A stretch of DNA of 64,000 nt, from NCBI GenBank assembly GCA_937958185.1, contig CALFFN010000028.1, forward strand, positions 78,207 through 142,206, in the 5' to 3' direction. How positions within the stretch are numbered: position 1 is the first letter of the stretch; each line of letters starts with the position of its first letter. Both the position numbers and the translations under genes were made by a program. Below the pieces are notes generated by a model. It was not told where the DNA came from and searched no databases. It saw only the letters and a program-made list of their open reading frames with translations. Below, piece after piece: positions 34,062 through 41,463 of this stretch. This DNA comes from an uncultured Neglectibacter sp. (lineage in GTDB: Bacteria > Bacillota > Clostridia > Oscillospirales > Acutalibacteraceae).

Positions 34062-34242
34062 TTTCGGGCAGCCCGGCGATACTGGTCAGCAGGGAAAGAA
34101 TCCCGGCAAGCACGGAAGCGCTTGCCACCATGACCCAGTTTACTTCCGTCAGCACCGCGCAGGTGCCGATGGTCGCCGCCGCGGTCTGCGCTACGGTTTT
34201 GACTGCCCGAACACCCGCCGCTTTCCACCATTTTTTTGTCAT
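34051..34242 (-). CDS. Phage holin of the r1t-like family
   Basis: A 63-residue protein matching the short r1t-type holins: a basic amphipathic start (MTKKWWKAAGVRAVKT), a first hydrophobic helix (VAQTAAATIGTCAVL) and a second (WVMVASASVLAGILSLLTSIAGL). Holins form the membrane hole that lets the endolysin reach the wall. ATG 34242 follows AGGAAGAG; upstream in-frame codons look non-coding. Confidence 0.8.
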   Translation of the reverse strand: MTKKWWKAAGVRAVKTVAQTAAATIGTCAVLTEVNWVMVASASVLAGILSLLTSIAGLPEIKA

Positions 34243-34307
34243 ATGTTCTCTTCCTTTCTTTGAATATTGGGAATATTTTGTGGTTTCGCTCCGTGAAACA
34301 AAACTTC

Positions 34308-34526
34308 TCATATTTTTGTTTTGATGTCCCGGATATCGTGCTGCACCTCGGTCATCTGACCCTCCAGCTTATAGGTGCGTTCCACCACCTGATTGTGCTT
34401 GTTGACCTTTTCCTCCAACTGGCTGATGCGGTAGTTGGAGAGCTTGTTCGCCGCAAGAATACCTGCCAGCGAGCCGATCAGCGTCCCTGCCAGCGACAGG
34501 ACCGCCACAAAAATGCTGCTGTCCAT
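34308..34526 (-). CDS. Small XhlA/BhlA-like phage lysis protein
   Basis: A 72-residue protein with an N-terminal membrane helix (IFVAVLSLAGTLIGSLAGILAA) and a hydrophilic coiled coil (ISQLEEKVNKHNQVVERTYKLEGQMTEVQ). This is the layout of XhlA/BhlA proteins that accompany holin and endolysin genes. AGGAGG precedes the ATG. It is the first gene of the three-gene cassette. Confidence 0.65.
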   Translation of the reverse strand: MDSSIFVAVLSLAGTLIGSLAGILAANKLSNYRISQLEEKVNKHNQVVERTYKLEGQMTEVQHDIRDIKTKI

Positions 34527-34593
34527 AAAACCTCCTCCTTTCAATTTGCATTGCCGCCCCCGAAATACCCCTATCTTTTTCCCCGAAAAACAA

Positions 34594-34621
34594 AAAAGTT
34601 GCCCTCGAAAGGACAACTTTT
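34594..34621 (-). terminator. Terminator after the antiporter gene
   Basis: AAAAGTTG/CAACTTTT stem extended by CC/GG pairs; on the minus strand it runs into a long T-rich tail. Confidence 0.75.
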
Positions 34622-34642
34622 CAAAATGTCTTGATTGATTTT

Positions 34643-35629
34643 TCAGCTCACAAACTGGAAGATACAGAAGGCGGCATAAACCGCCAGCAGGGTGATCCCC
34701 TGCCCGCGGGTGACCTTCCCCCGCTTCAACGCGGGCAGTGTCAGGAACGCCATTACGAACAGCATGACGGGCAAATCCACCACCAGGGAAGCGTTCATTC
34801 CGGCAATCATCTTGCTCTGGGGTACGGTAAAGGGGGAAAGCACCGTGGAAACACCGCTGACCAGCACCAGATTGAACAGATTCGCGCCCACCACATTTCC
34901 CAGGGAAAGGGCTCCGTGCCCCTTGACCAGAGAGGTGATGGCGGTCACCAGCTCCGGCAGGGAGGTCCCCAGCGCCACAAAGGTCAGGGCGATAACGGAT
35001 TCCGGCACACCCAGCCACTGGGCGATCTTGGTGCCGTTGTCCACCAGCAGGTTGGCGCCTACCGCGATCAGCGCGGCGCCCACCACCAGCAGCAGGATAT
35101 CCTTCCACATGGGAGGGAACTCTTCCTGCTGCTCCTCCTTCTCCCTGGTAGCTGTCGTGATGGTTTTCGGCATGTTTTTTGCCTGACAGATAATCACGAC
35201 CATGTACACCACGAACAGCGCCAGCAGCAGCGCGCCCACGACCCGGCTGAAATTGCCGAACACATAGGCGGCGATCAGGTACAGCGCGGCGGCGCAGAAA
35301 AAGAAGATGACCGGCGTGCGGAAGGTTTTCCCGTCCACCTTTTCCGGGCGCACGGCAATGAGGATCGCCGCGATCAGCGCCGTGTTGCAGATGATGGAGC
35401 CTATGGCGTTGCCGTAGGCGATCTCCCCGTGCCCGCTGACCGCCGAGGTGGCGGAAACCATCACCTCCGGCAGCGTGGTGCCGATGGACACCACCGTGGC
35501 GCCGATGAGCAGCTCCGGCACGTGGAAGCGGTGGGCGATCCCCGTGGCGCCGTCCACGAACCAGTCGCCGCCCTTGATGAGCAGCACCAGCCCAACTAAA
35601 AACAAACCGATTGCAAGTGCCATTTCCAT
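34643..35629 (-). CDS. Calcium/sodium (cation) antiporter of the CaCA family, YrbG-like
   Basis: A 328-residue membrane exchanger with two inverted Na_Ca_ex repeats. Repeat 1 carries ATVVSIGTTLPEVMVSA and GNAIGSIICNT; repeat 2 carries TFVALGTSLPELVTA and GNVVGANLFN. The glutamates in these alpha-repeats bind the cation. A charged cytoplasmic loop (TREKEEQQEEFPP) separates the halves. The upstream leader carries a yybP-ykoY-like (manganese) riboswitch, so the substrate may include Mn2+ as well as Ca2+. ATG 35629 follows AAAGGA. Confidence 0.9.
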   Translation of the reverse strand: MEMALAIGLFLVGLVLLIKGGDWFVDGATGIAHRFHVPELLIGATVVSIGTTLPEVMVSATSAVSGHGEIAYGNAIGSIICNTALIAAILIAVRPEKVDGKTFRTPVIFFFCAAALYLIAAYVFGNFSRVVGALLLALFVVYMVVIICQAKNMPKTITTATREKEEQQEEFPPMWKDILLLVVGAALIAVGANLLVDNGTKIAQWLGVPESVIALTFVALGTSLPELVTAITSLVKGHGALSLGNVVGANLFNLVLVSGVSTVLSPFTVPQSKMIAGMNASLVVDLPVMLFVMAFLTLPALKRGKVTRGQGITLLAVYAAFCIFQFVS

Positions 35630-35685
35630 GTGTTACATTCCTTTCCTGTTTGCTTTCTTTTCAGTATTCCCGAAAAATGCGGAAA

Positions 35686-35714
35686 ACCGGGTATGGCACT
35701 GAGCCATACCCGGT
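35686..35714 (-). terminator. Terminator-type hairpin between riboswitch and antiporter gene
   Basis: A perfect 12-bp stem ACCGGGTATGGC with its complement, loop ACTGA, and a TTTT tail on the minus strand. It is the likely expression platform of the riboswitch. It also has a longer T run on the plus strand. Confidence 0.65.
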
Positions 35715-35739
35715 CTTTTTCTGAAATCAGACTGCGTGT

Positions 35740-35850
35740 ACCGCCCAAAAGCTCATACACGAGTCTCGCAAATGAAAGCAAGCCAGGTCAAATGACCGAG
35801 GTTGTTGACTTGCTGCGCATTTCACGCCTGCTACTCCCCCGCCGGAAATT
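35740..35850 (-). promoter_or_regulatory. yybP-ykoY-like (Mn2+) riboswitch
   Basis: On the minus strand the leader contains, in order, GGGGGAGTAGC (35840-35830), AAGTCAACAACCTCGG, TTTGACCTGGCTTGC and TTGCGAGACTC (to 35761). These match the conserved elements GGGGAGUAG, GUCAAC, the CCGGCUU-type strand and (G)AGAC of the yybP-ykoY aptamer. The placement, between a strong promoter and a CaCA antiporter, is a known association of this class. Confidence 0.72.
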
Positions 35851-35859
35851 CCATGGGAT

Positions 35860-35888
35860 ATTTTAGCAAAATCTGTCGAGCCTGTCAA
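35860..35888 (-). promoter_or_regulatory. Promoter for the riboswitch/antiporter transcript
   Basis: On the minus strand, TTGACA (35888-35883), 17 bp, TAAAAT (35865-35860) with TTTGC before it. It would start RNA just ahead of the aptamer. Confidence 0.75.
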
Positions 35889-35891
35889 GCC

Positions 35892-35934
35892 TGACGACTA
35901 ACAACTGCTCCCTAACAATCTAACAACTAACAAC
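35892..35934. repeat. Heptamer array at the end of the alkyltransferase-like gene
   Basis: TGACGAC, TAACAAC, a TGCTCCC variant, TAACAAT, then TAACAAC twice, with one base out of register. It overlaps the alkyltransferase-like gene and provides its TAG stop and last residues ISC. Confidence 0.75.
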
Positions 35935-36409
35935 TAATTTCCCAAAGATTTTTTTCATACTCCTTGACATAGTATTTCAGGTTTGTCCTGCCCCGGGTCA
36001 GCACGGTGTGCCCCTCCGCCTCCAGCTTTTCCTTTTGGGCTTCCACGCCGCCGGGATATTTGGGGTTCAGCTCCCCGCCCGCTTTCAGCGTCCGCCAGTA
36101 AGGGGTAGGGTCGTCCTGCCGCTGATGGCTTGCCCACGCCGCGATGGAGACGAACACTCCCGCCGTGATGGGCTCGGTAAAATCAGCCCCGTTCTGCCGG
36201 GCGAAGTATTCCCGGATCATTCCCACCGTCAGCAGCTTTCCCTTTGGCACCTGCTTCATCACCCGGTCATAGTCCATGGGTGGGGCAAAGTACATTTTTT
36301 CACCGCCGTACTTTTCGATGGTCTTCTTGTCGGTGACGATCTGGATTTTCGGCATATCCTTGCTGTCTTTCAGCATGGCGTTAAAATCCTTCTTTTCTTC
36401 GTTTGCCAT
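35927..36409 (-). CDS. Alkyltransferase-like (ATL) / MGMT-fold DNA-binding protein
   Basis: A 160-residue protein with the C-terminal MGMT fold: VPKGKLLTVGMIREYFAR is the recognition helix region and PYWRTLKAGGELNPKYPGG follows. The alkyl-acceptor motif PCHR is absent; the corresponding stretch is TPYWR. It is therefore an alkyltransferase-like protein that can flag O6-alkylguanine for nucleotide excision repair rather than reverse it. It has an extra N-terminal segment of about 60 residues. ATG 36409 follows AAGGAG. Its stop codon lies in a heptamer array. Confidence 0.75.
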   Translation of the reverse strand: MANEEKKDFNAMLKDSKDMPKIQIVTDKKTIEKYGGEKMYFAPPMDYDRVMKQVPKGKLLTVGMIREYFARQNGADFTEPITAGVFVSIAAWASHQRQDDPTPYWRTLKAGGELNPKYPGGVEAQKEKLEAEGHTVLTRGRTNLKYYVKEYEKNLWEISC

Positions 36410-36651
36410 TTTGTCACGCTCCTTTTCCCCAGCATACCCCAAATTTTTTCGTTGTGCAATGAGACGGTTTTCCGCTTGAAAAAATTTTTCTCAACGTACA
36501 GCCACTTTTCGTTATTCCGTTCTCATCAGCCCTGTCACGCATTCGATATGAATTCACACTACGAAGATGTCCACAAAACACCCATATAGTATGTTAATAT
36601 AATCAATAATAAAACACGAATCCTGAATATAAAATTGAAAATTTCAAAAAC

Positions 36652-37392
36652 TCACCTTATATACATCTCAATATCCCTAACATCCAAATCCCAAAAATGA
36701 TATGGCTTTTTATTAAAATCACTTGTAAATTGATTAAATAACTTCACTGAAACTTTATGTTGTTCCTTCAATGATTTTATTTTTTTCAAGTGTGATTGAG
36801 AAACACCCACAATTTTTATATTACGGTGGTAAACTGATAAGCAATTCTCTTGGAATTGTTCCGCAAAATATTTATTTTCAAAGAGGAAAATTCCCTCTTC
36901 AACAAATGAATTTTGTTCTAATAAGTTCTTGCCATTCAAATTTAAACACATCCAAAAAGGGTCTCCTATTATTTCATAATCAGGAATTAAATATTTATAG
37001 TTGTGTCCATCTAGCAATTTCTGAAGTTCATCGTACTTTACTAATTTAATTCCATTAAAATTAGAAACTTTTTCAGCACCATCTTGAAACTCACTTTGTG
37101 CTGAAATAAAAATTCCATTTATATTCCCTATATGCTCTAGTTTATAACAAAAATTTCTAAGTTCCCCAACATTTATTGGTTTTTCCCAATTTTTACACTC
37201 GATTGCCACTCTGTAATTCACACCTAAATGCTCAAACGAATAAAGTACATCTATTTCATGGCTTGCACCATCATCTCCTATCATTGGAACACGTTCCTCT
37301 ACTTTAGCGTTTATTCGTTCATTCTTAGCAAGCTCATTGCAAATTTCTTTAACAATAGATTCAAATTTTTTCCCTTTTGATGTATTAAGCAT
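36652..37392 (-). CDS. Mrr-like restriction endonuclease-fold protein (second gene of a paralogous pair)
   Basis: This 246-residue protein has an N-terminal PD-(D/E)XK nuclease domain of the Mrr_cat type. HEIDVLYSF carries the metal-binding Asp, VAIECKNWEKP the ExK pair, and GIFISAQSEFQDGA the following strand. The C-terminal half (from IIGDPFW, about 130) is shared with the neighbour gene and has no family I recognise. The gene is AT-rich and unlike its surroundings, which suggests recent acquisition. It starts inside the last codons of the upstream gene (8-bp overlap). A defence role is inferred, not shown. Confidence 0.7.
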   Translation of the reverse strand: MLNTSKGKKFESIVKEICNELAKNERINAKVEERVPMIGDDGASHEIDVLYSFEHLGVNYRVAIECKNWEKPINVGELRNFCYKLEHIGNINGIFISAQSEFQDGAEKVSNFNGIKLVKYDELQKLLDGHNYKYLIPDYEIIGDPFWMCLNLNGKNLLEQNSFVEEGIFLFENKYFAEQFQENCLSVYHRNIKIVGVSQSHLKKIKSLKEQHKVSVKLFNQFTSDFNKKPYHFWDLDVRDIEMYIR

Positions 37393-38131
37393 TATTATTT
37401 CCTCGTAAATAGAATTTTTTAAACTTTTCTTTTGAAATCTGATAATATATTAAACTATCATTATAGATTTGCTCGAATTCAGGAAAAGCTATTGAAAAGT
37501 CCGGGCACAATCCTCGTTCTTGTAGTGAAACTAAAACCTCAAGATGATTTTGTGAAATCCCAAATACTCTGGCATTTTTCTTCCTTTTACTACAATATCT
37601 ACTTGCCTGCTTTTTTGATAAAAATAGTAAAATACTATTATTAACCATATCATAATTTCCCGTATTTGCACCACTATCCTGTGATATTTCCATAATTACC
37701 CAAAACGGATCACCTATTACCTCTTCATTAGGCAACATGGTGTTAATAAAATGCATAACAGATTTTTGAATTTCTCTACAAAAAACAAATTTCTTTAAAT
37801 CTATGTTTGCTTGTTCAGCTGCTTTCTTCACATTACTGCAAGCATTACCATTATAATATAGGATACCTTTTGCAAAAAAATGTAAATCTTTCAAAACATT
37901 TCTGAATTCCCATATATCGTTGTCTGTTACTTCTGTATCTTCTACTATTTTAATTATTGCTCGCTCTAAATTATTCATCTGGACAAATTCAAAATAAATA
38001 TCAACCGTATGTTCTTTTAATTTTCCTTGAATTTTCAAATCTTCCTCAATCTTAGGTCTAAAAAATCCCTCTCTTTGAAAATAACTTTTGTACATTGAAA
38101 TCACATTAGCTTTTAACCCTGGATTTTTCAT
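37385..38131 (-). CDS. Paralogue of the adjacent Mrr-like protein with degenerate nuclease site
   Basis: This 248-residue protein has the same layout as its neighbour. Both C-terminal halves share IGDPFW, then a hydrophobic strand, then FGISQNHLEVLVSLQERG (neighbour: VGVSQSHLKKIKSLKEQH). The N-terminal half keeps the Asp strand (HTVDIYFEF), but where the neighbour has ECK it reads AIIKIVED, so the nuclease site looks inactive. It may be a regulatory or structural partner of the active copy. AT-rich. GGAAGG precedes the ATG; no clear promoter stands out in the AT-rich gap upstream. Confidence 0.65.
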   Translation of the reverse strand: MKNPGLKANVISMYKSYFQREGFFRPKIEEDLKIQGKLKEHTVDIYFEFVQMNNLERAIIKIVEDTEVTDNDIWEFRNVLKDLHFFAKGILYYNGNACSNVKKAAEQANIDLKKFVFCREIQKSVMHFINTMLPNEEVIGDPFWVIMEISQDSGANTGNYDMVNNSILLFLSKKQASRYCSKRKKNARVFGISQNHLEVLVSLQERGLCPDFSIAFPEFEQIYNDSLIYYQISKEKFKKFYLRGNNNA

Positions 38132-38308
38132 TTTACACCTTCCAATCTTTATCAGTATTCAAACCTTTTACCATTTCTCATTTCTTGTGTATTGATGTTT
38201 TATATTAATTATTGTTAAAATGTTGATATTGTTTTAACTCATTTTATACTTTGCCTCCCTCGCGTGCAAATACGATATGCTTCGCAAAGTGTCTAAAATT
38301 AAGTATTT

Positions 38309-39496
38309 CTACATAGTTCTTCGTTGTAGCAGCACTACGCACTCGATATGCTGAGTATGGGGGAACATGTCCACGGGCTGGAGCTGCTCTACCCGGTAGT
38401 GGTTGGCGGTGAGGAAGCGCAGGTCCCGGGCAAGGGTCTCCGGGTTGCAGGAAATGTAGACCACCCGGCGGGGGGCAAGGGAGCAGAGCGCCTGCAAAAA
38501 CTCCCGGCTGGCGCCTGCCCGGGGCGGGTCCAGGAACACAGTGTCAAAGGCTTCCCCTTCCACAGCGGCGTTTTCCATAAATTCCCCGGCGTCCTCACAA
38601 AGAAAGGTGATATTTTTCATTTTATTTTCCCTGGCGTTGGCGATGGCGTCCTTTACGGCGTCCCGGTTCACTTCCACGCCCAGTACGGCTTTCGCGCCGT
38701 TTTTTGCCGCCACCATGCCGATGGTCCCAATGCCGCAGTAGGCGTCCAGCACCCGCTCCTTCCCGCTGAGCCGGGCAAGCTCCATGGCTTTCCCGTAGAG
38801 CTTCTCCGTCTGCACGGGGTTTATTTGATAAAAGGATTTCGGGGAAATGCGGAATTTGCACCCGCAGAGGACATCGGTGATATACCCTGTGCCGTAAAGC
38901 ACCTTTTCGTTTTTTCCCAGCACCAGCGAGGTGTGGGTGTCGTTTACGTTCTGCACGATGGTGGTGATGTCTGGGTGAAGCTTCAAAAGCTCCTCCACAA
39001 AATGCTTTTTCGCCGTGAAAATTGGCGTGCCGGTGACCAGCACCACCATGATCTCCCCGGTCTGAAAGCCGCGCTTTACCAGCACATGGCGCAAAAGCCC
39101 CCTGCCGGTGTCCTCGTCATAGGGGCGGAGCTTGAACGCTTTTAACAGCTTCCGCACGGAAACGATGATCTCGTCCGCCTTTTCGTCCTCCGTCAGGCAG
39201 GAATCCACCGGGACCACCCAATGGGTGCCGGACTGGTACACGCCGGAGATGATCCTGCCGCCCCGTCTGTCCCAGGCGAACGCCGCCTGCACCTTATTGC
39301 GGTAGTGGTAGGGGTGCTCCATGCCCAGAATGGGCTGTATTTTCCCGAACTGCCCCAGCAGCTTTTGGCAGCGGTCCTGCTTCCATTGCAGCTGCCTGTC
39401 ATAGCTGAGGTTCTGCAGCTGGCACCCGCCGCATTTGCGGTACACCGGGCACTGCGGCTCCAAAGCCTTGTTCCGCTTTCCTGCGTCCATAGCCAT
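38309..39496 (-). CDS. 23S rRNA m5U methyltransferase, RumA/RlmCD type
   Basis: A 395-residue protein. An N-terminal Fe-S cluster cysteine set (CPVYRKCGGCQLQ) is followed by a RumA central domain and a class I methyltransferase domain: LDAYCGIGTIGMVAA, VFLDPPRAG and VYISCNPETLARDL, which carries the nucleophile Cys. The usual N-terminal TRAM domain is missing, as in several Clostridia homologues. It methylates U747 and/or U1939 of 23S rRNA; which one cannot be told here. Confidence 0.88.
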   Translation of the reverse strand: MAMDAGKRNKALEPQCPVYRKCGGCQLQNLSYDRQLQWKQDRCQKLLGQFGKIQPILGMEHPYHYRNKVQAAFAWDRRGGRIISGVYQSGTHWVVPVDSCLTEDEKADEIIVSVRKLLKAFKLRPYDEDTGRGLLRHVLVKRGFQTGEIMVVLVTGTPIFTAKKHFVEELLKLHPDITTIVQNVNDTHTSLVLGKNEKVLYGTGYITDVLCGCKFRISPKSFYQINPVQTEKLYGKAMELARLSGKERVLDAYCGIGTIGMVAAKNGAKAVLGVEVNRDAVKDAIANARENKMKNITFLCEDAGEFMENAAVEGEAFDTVFLDPPRAGASREFLQALCSLAPRRVVYISCNPETLARDLRFLTANHYRVEQLQPVDMFPHTQHIECVVLLQRRTM

Positions 39497-39567
39497 TTCC
39501 CTTCCGTAAAATTTTTCAGGGCAGCCCTGTTCCTGCGCGGGGAAACGCCCAATAACGTGAAAGGCGG

Positions 39568-39794
39568 CTTGCTTTCGCCGCCTGAGCGTGCCGAAAAAGT
39601 ATTTTCGTCCCGCTCAATCAAAACCACCAGTAGAACTGGTGGTTTGCGCTTCTCGCCTATCGGCTCGGTCGGTGCTAAACGGTGCCCACCGGGCACCAGC
39701 ACCCCTGACGGTTCTCTCTCACAACTCTCTTTCCCTCCGTATTCGTTCATTGGAGGCTTTATCGACAGACTGAGATATCTTGCTTTCGCCGCCT
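39568..39794. repeat. About 211-bp segment between 16-bp direct repeats, with internal hairpins
   Basis: CTTGCTTTCGCCGCCT occurs at 39568-39583 and again at 39779-39794. Between them are AAACCACCAGT/ACTGGTGGTTT (near 39625) and GGTGCCC/GGGCACC (near 39680) hairpins and no open frame. It fills most of the 307-bp gap between rumA and accA and looks like a small non-autonomous mobile or palindromic repeat, possibly IS200/IS605-like. Confidence 0.5.
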
Positions 39795-39803
39795 AGACTG
39801 TGT

Positions 39804-40568
39804 TCAGAACTTTCGGAACCTGTCGTACCGCTGCCGCAGCAGCGTTTCCGGGGAAAGGGCGGAAAGCTCCGGCAGGGTTTCCAGCAGCGCCGATTTCAGC
39901 TGCCCGTAAGTTTCCTCGAATTCCTTTTCCTCGGGGAACACACGCTCCACCACGCCCAGCTCTTCCATGTCCTGCGCTGTGATGCGAAGGCATTCCGCCG
40001 CGTCCCTTACCTTTTTCGCGTCCTTCCAGAGAATGCTTGCGCAGCCCTCCGGGGAAATGACGGAATATACGGCGTTTTCCAGAATCCACACCCGGTCCGC
40101 CACCGCCAGCGCCAGCGCGCCGCCGCTGCCGCCCTCGCCGATGAGCACGGAGACGACGGGCGTTTTCAGGCTTGCCATTTCCATCAGGTTTTCGGCGATC
40201 GCCTGTCCCTGTCCCCGTTCTTCCGCGCCCAGCCCGCAGAACGCGCCGGAGGTGTCTACAAAACACACCACCGGGCGGTGGAATTTTTCCGCCTGCTTCA
40301 TCAGCCGCAGCGCCTTTCGGTAGCCCTCCGGGTTGGGTGCGCCAAAGTTCCGGCGCACCTTGTCTTTCATGTCGCCGCCCTTTTCCATGGCGATAACGGT
40401 GACCGGGCTGCCGTCCAGTGTGGCGATGCCCCCCGCAATGGCAGGGTCGTCCGCATAGCGGCGGTCGCCGTGAAGCTCTATAAAATCGTCAAAAATATGC
40501 TCGATATAGGAAAGCCCGGTGGGGCGCCCCTTTGCCCTGGCAAGCAGGACCTTGTCATATGCGCTCAC
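39804..40568 (-). CDS. accA: Acetyl-CoA carboxylase carboxyltransferase subunit alpha
   Basis: A 254-residue crotonase-fold subunit that with AccD moves CO2 from biotin to acetyl-CoA, making malonyl-CoA. Visible motifs: RPTGLSYIEHIFDDFIELHGDR, GGDMKDKVRRNFGAPNPEGYRKALRLM, FVDTSGAFCGLGAEERGQGQAIAENL and IGEGGSGGALAL. It starts with GTG overlapping the accD stop (GTGA). Last gene of the acc/fab operon. Confidence 0.95.
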   Translation of the reverse strand: MSAYDKVLLARAKGRPTGLSYIEHIFDDFIELHGDRRYADDPAIAGGIATLDGSPVTVIAMEKGGDMKDKVRRNFGAPNPEGYRKALRLMKQAEKFHRPVVCFVDTSGAFCGLGAEERGQGQAIAENLMEMASLKTPVVSVLIGEGGSGGALALAVADRVWILENAVYSVISPEGCASILWKDAKKVRDAAECLRITAQDMEELGVVERVFPEEKEFEETYGQLKSALLETLPELSALSPETLLRQRYDRFRKF

Positions 40569-41419
40569 AGGCTGCCGCCCCCTTTCTGATGAAGCCGCAG
40601 GAGCTTCCCAATGGTCTCCTTCTGCCGCGACCGGGGGACGATCATGTCCACGAACCCGTGCTCCAGCAGAAATTCTGCCGTCTGGAAGCCCTGGGGCAGC
40701 TTTTTCCGAATGGTCTGTTCAATGACCCGCGCCCCGGCAAAGCCCACGGTCGCCCCCGGTTCAGCCATGATGATATCGCCCTCCATGGCAAAGCTGGCGG
40801 TGACGCCGCCGAGGGTGGGGTCGGTCAGGACGGTGAGATAGAAATTCCCTTCCTCGCTGTGCCGCTTGACCGCGGCGCTGGTCTTCGCCATCTGCATCAG
40901 GGAAAGTATCCCCTCCTGCATTCTTGCGCCGCCGGACACGGTATAGCCCACCACGGGCAGGCTGTTCAGGGTGGCGTATTCAAACAGGCGGGTGATTTTT
41001 TCCCCCACCGTGGTGCCCATGCTGCCCATCATAAAATTGGGGTCCATGAAAAACAGGGCGCAGGGCTGCCCCTCTATCTCCGCCGTGCCGCATACCGCGC
41101 CCTCCCGTTCCCGGGAAGCGAGCTTCGCGTTCCTGAGCTTCTGGTCATAGCCGGGAAAGCCCAAAATATCCTTGCTTTTCAGCTCTCCGTACAGTTCCTG
41201 GAAGCTTTCCTCGTCGGCAAGATACGCAATGCGCTCTCTGGGACCTACCCGAAAATGATAGCCGCAGGCGGTGCACACGTTCATGTTTTCCTGCTGCTCG
41301 GAAAGGGGCAGCAGCACCCCGCAGTGGGGACAGGCGTTGCGAATGCCGTTGTCCTCCGCTTCTGTCCCGCCCTTTTCCAGCTCGTTCTGGGGGGAACGGA
41401 ACAACCCCATCAAATTCAT
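40565..41419 (-). CDS. accD: Acetyl-CoA carboxylase carboxyltransferase subunit beta
   Basis: A 284-residue subunit with the four-cysteine zinc ribbon (CPHCG, then CTACGYHF) at residues 28-52, followed by the crotonase-type domain: YTVSGGARMQEGILSLMQMAKT, LTDPTLGGVTASFAMEGDI and GFAGARVIEQT. It partners AccA, translationally coupled through a 4-bp overlap. Confidence 0.95.
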   Translation of the reverse strand: MNLMGLFRSPQNELEKGGTEAEDNGIRNACPHCGVLLPLSEQQENMNVCTACGYHFRVGPRERIAYLADEESFQELYGELKSKDILGFPGYDQKLRNAKLASREREGAVCGTAEIEGQPCALFFMDPNFMMGSMGTTVGEKITRLFEYATLNSLPVVGYTVSGGARMQEGILSLMQMAKTSAAVKRHSEEGNFYLTVLTDPTLGGVTASFAMEGDIIMAEPGATVGFAGARVIEQTIRKKLPQGFQTAEFLLEHGFVDMIVPRSRQKETIGKLLRLHQKGGGSL

Positions 41420-41463
41420 AGCACAGCGCTCCTTTCATGCAGGTTTTCCGCCGGAAAGCCCTG

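Noticed and set aside
35927..36409. Active O6-methylguanine-DNA methyltransferase
   Set aside because: The PCHR acceptor cysteine motif is absent; it fits alkyltransferase-like proteins.
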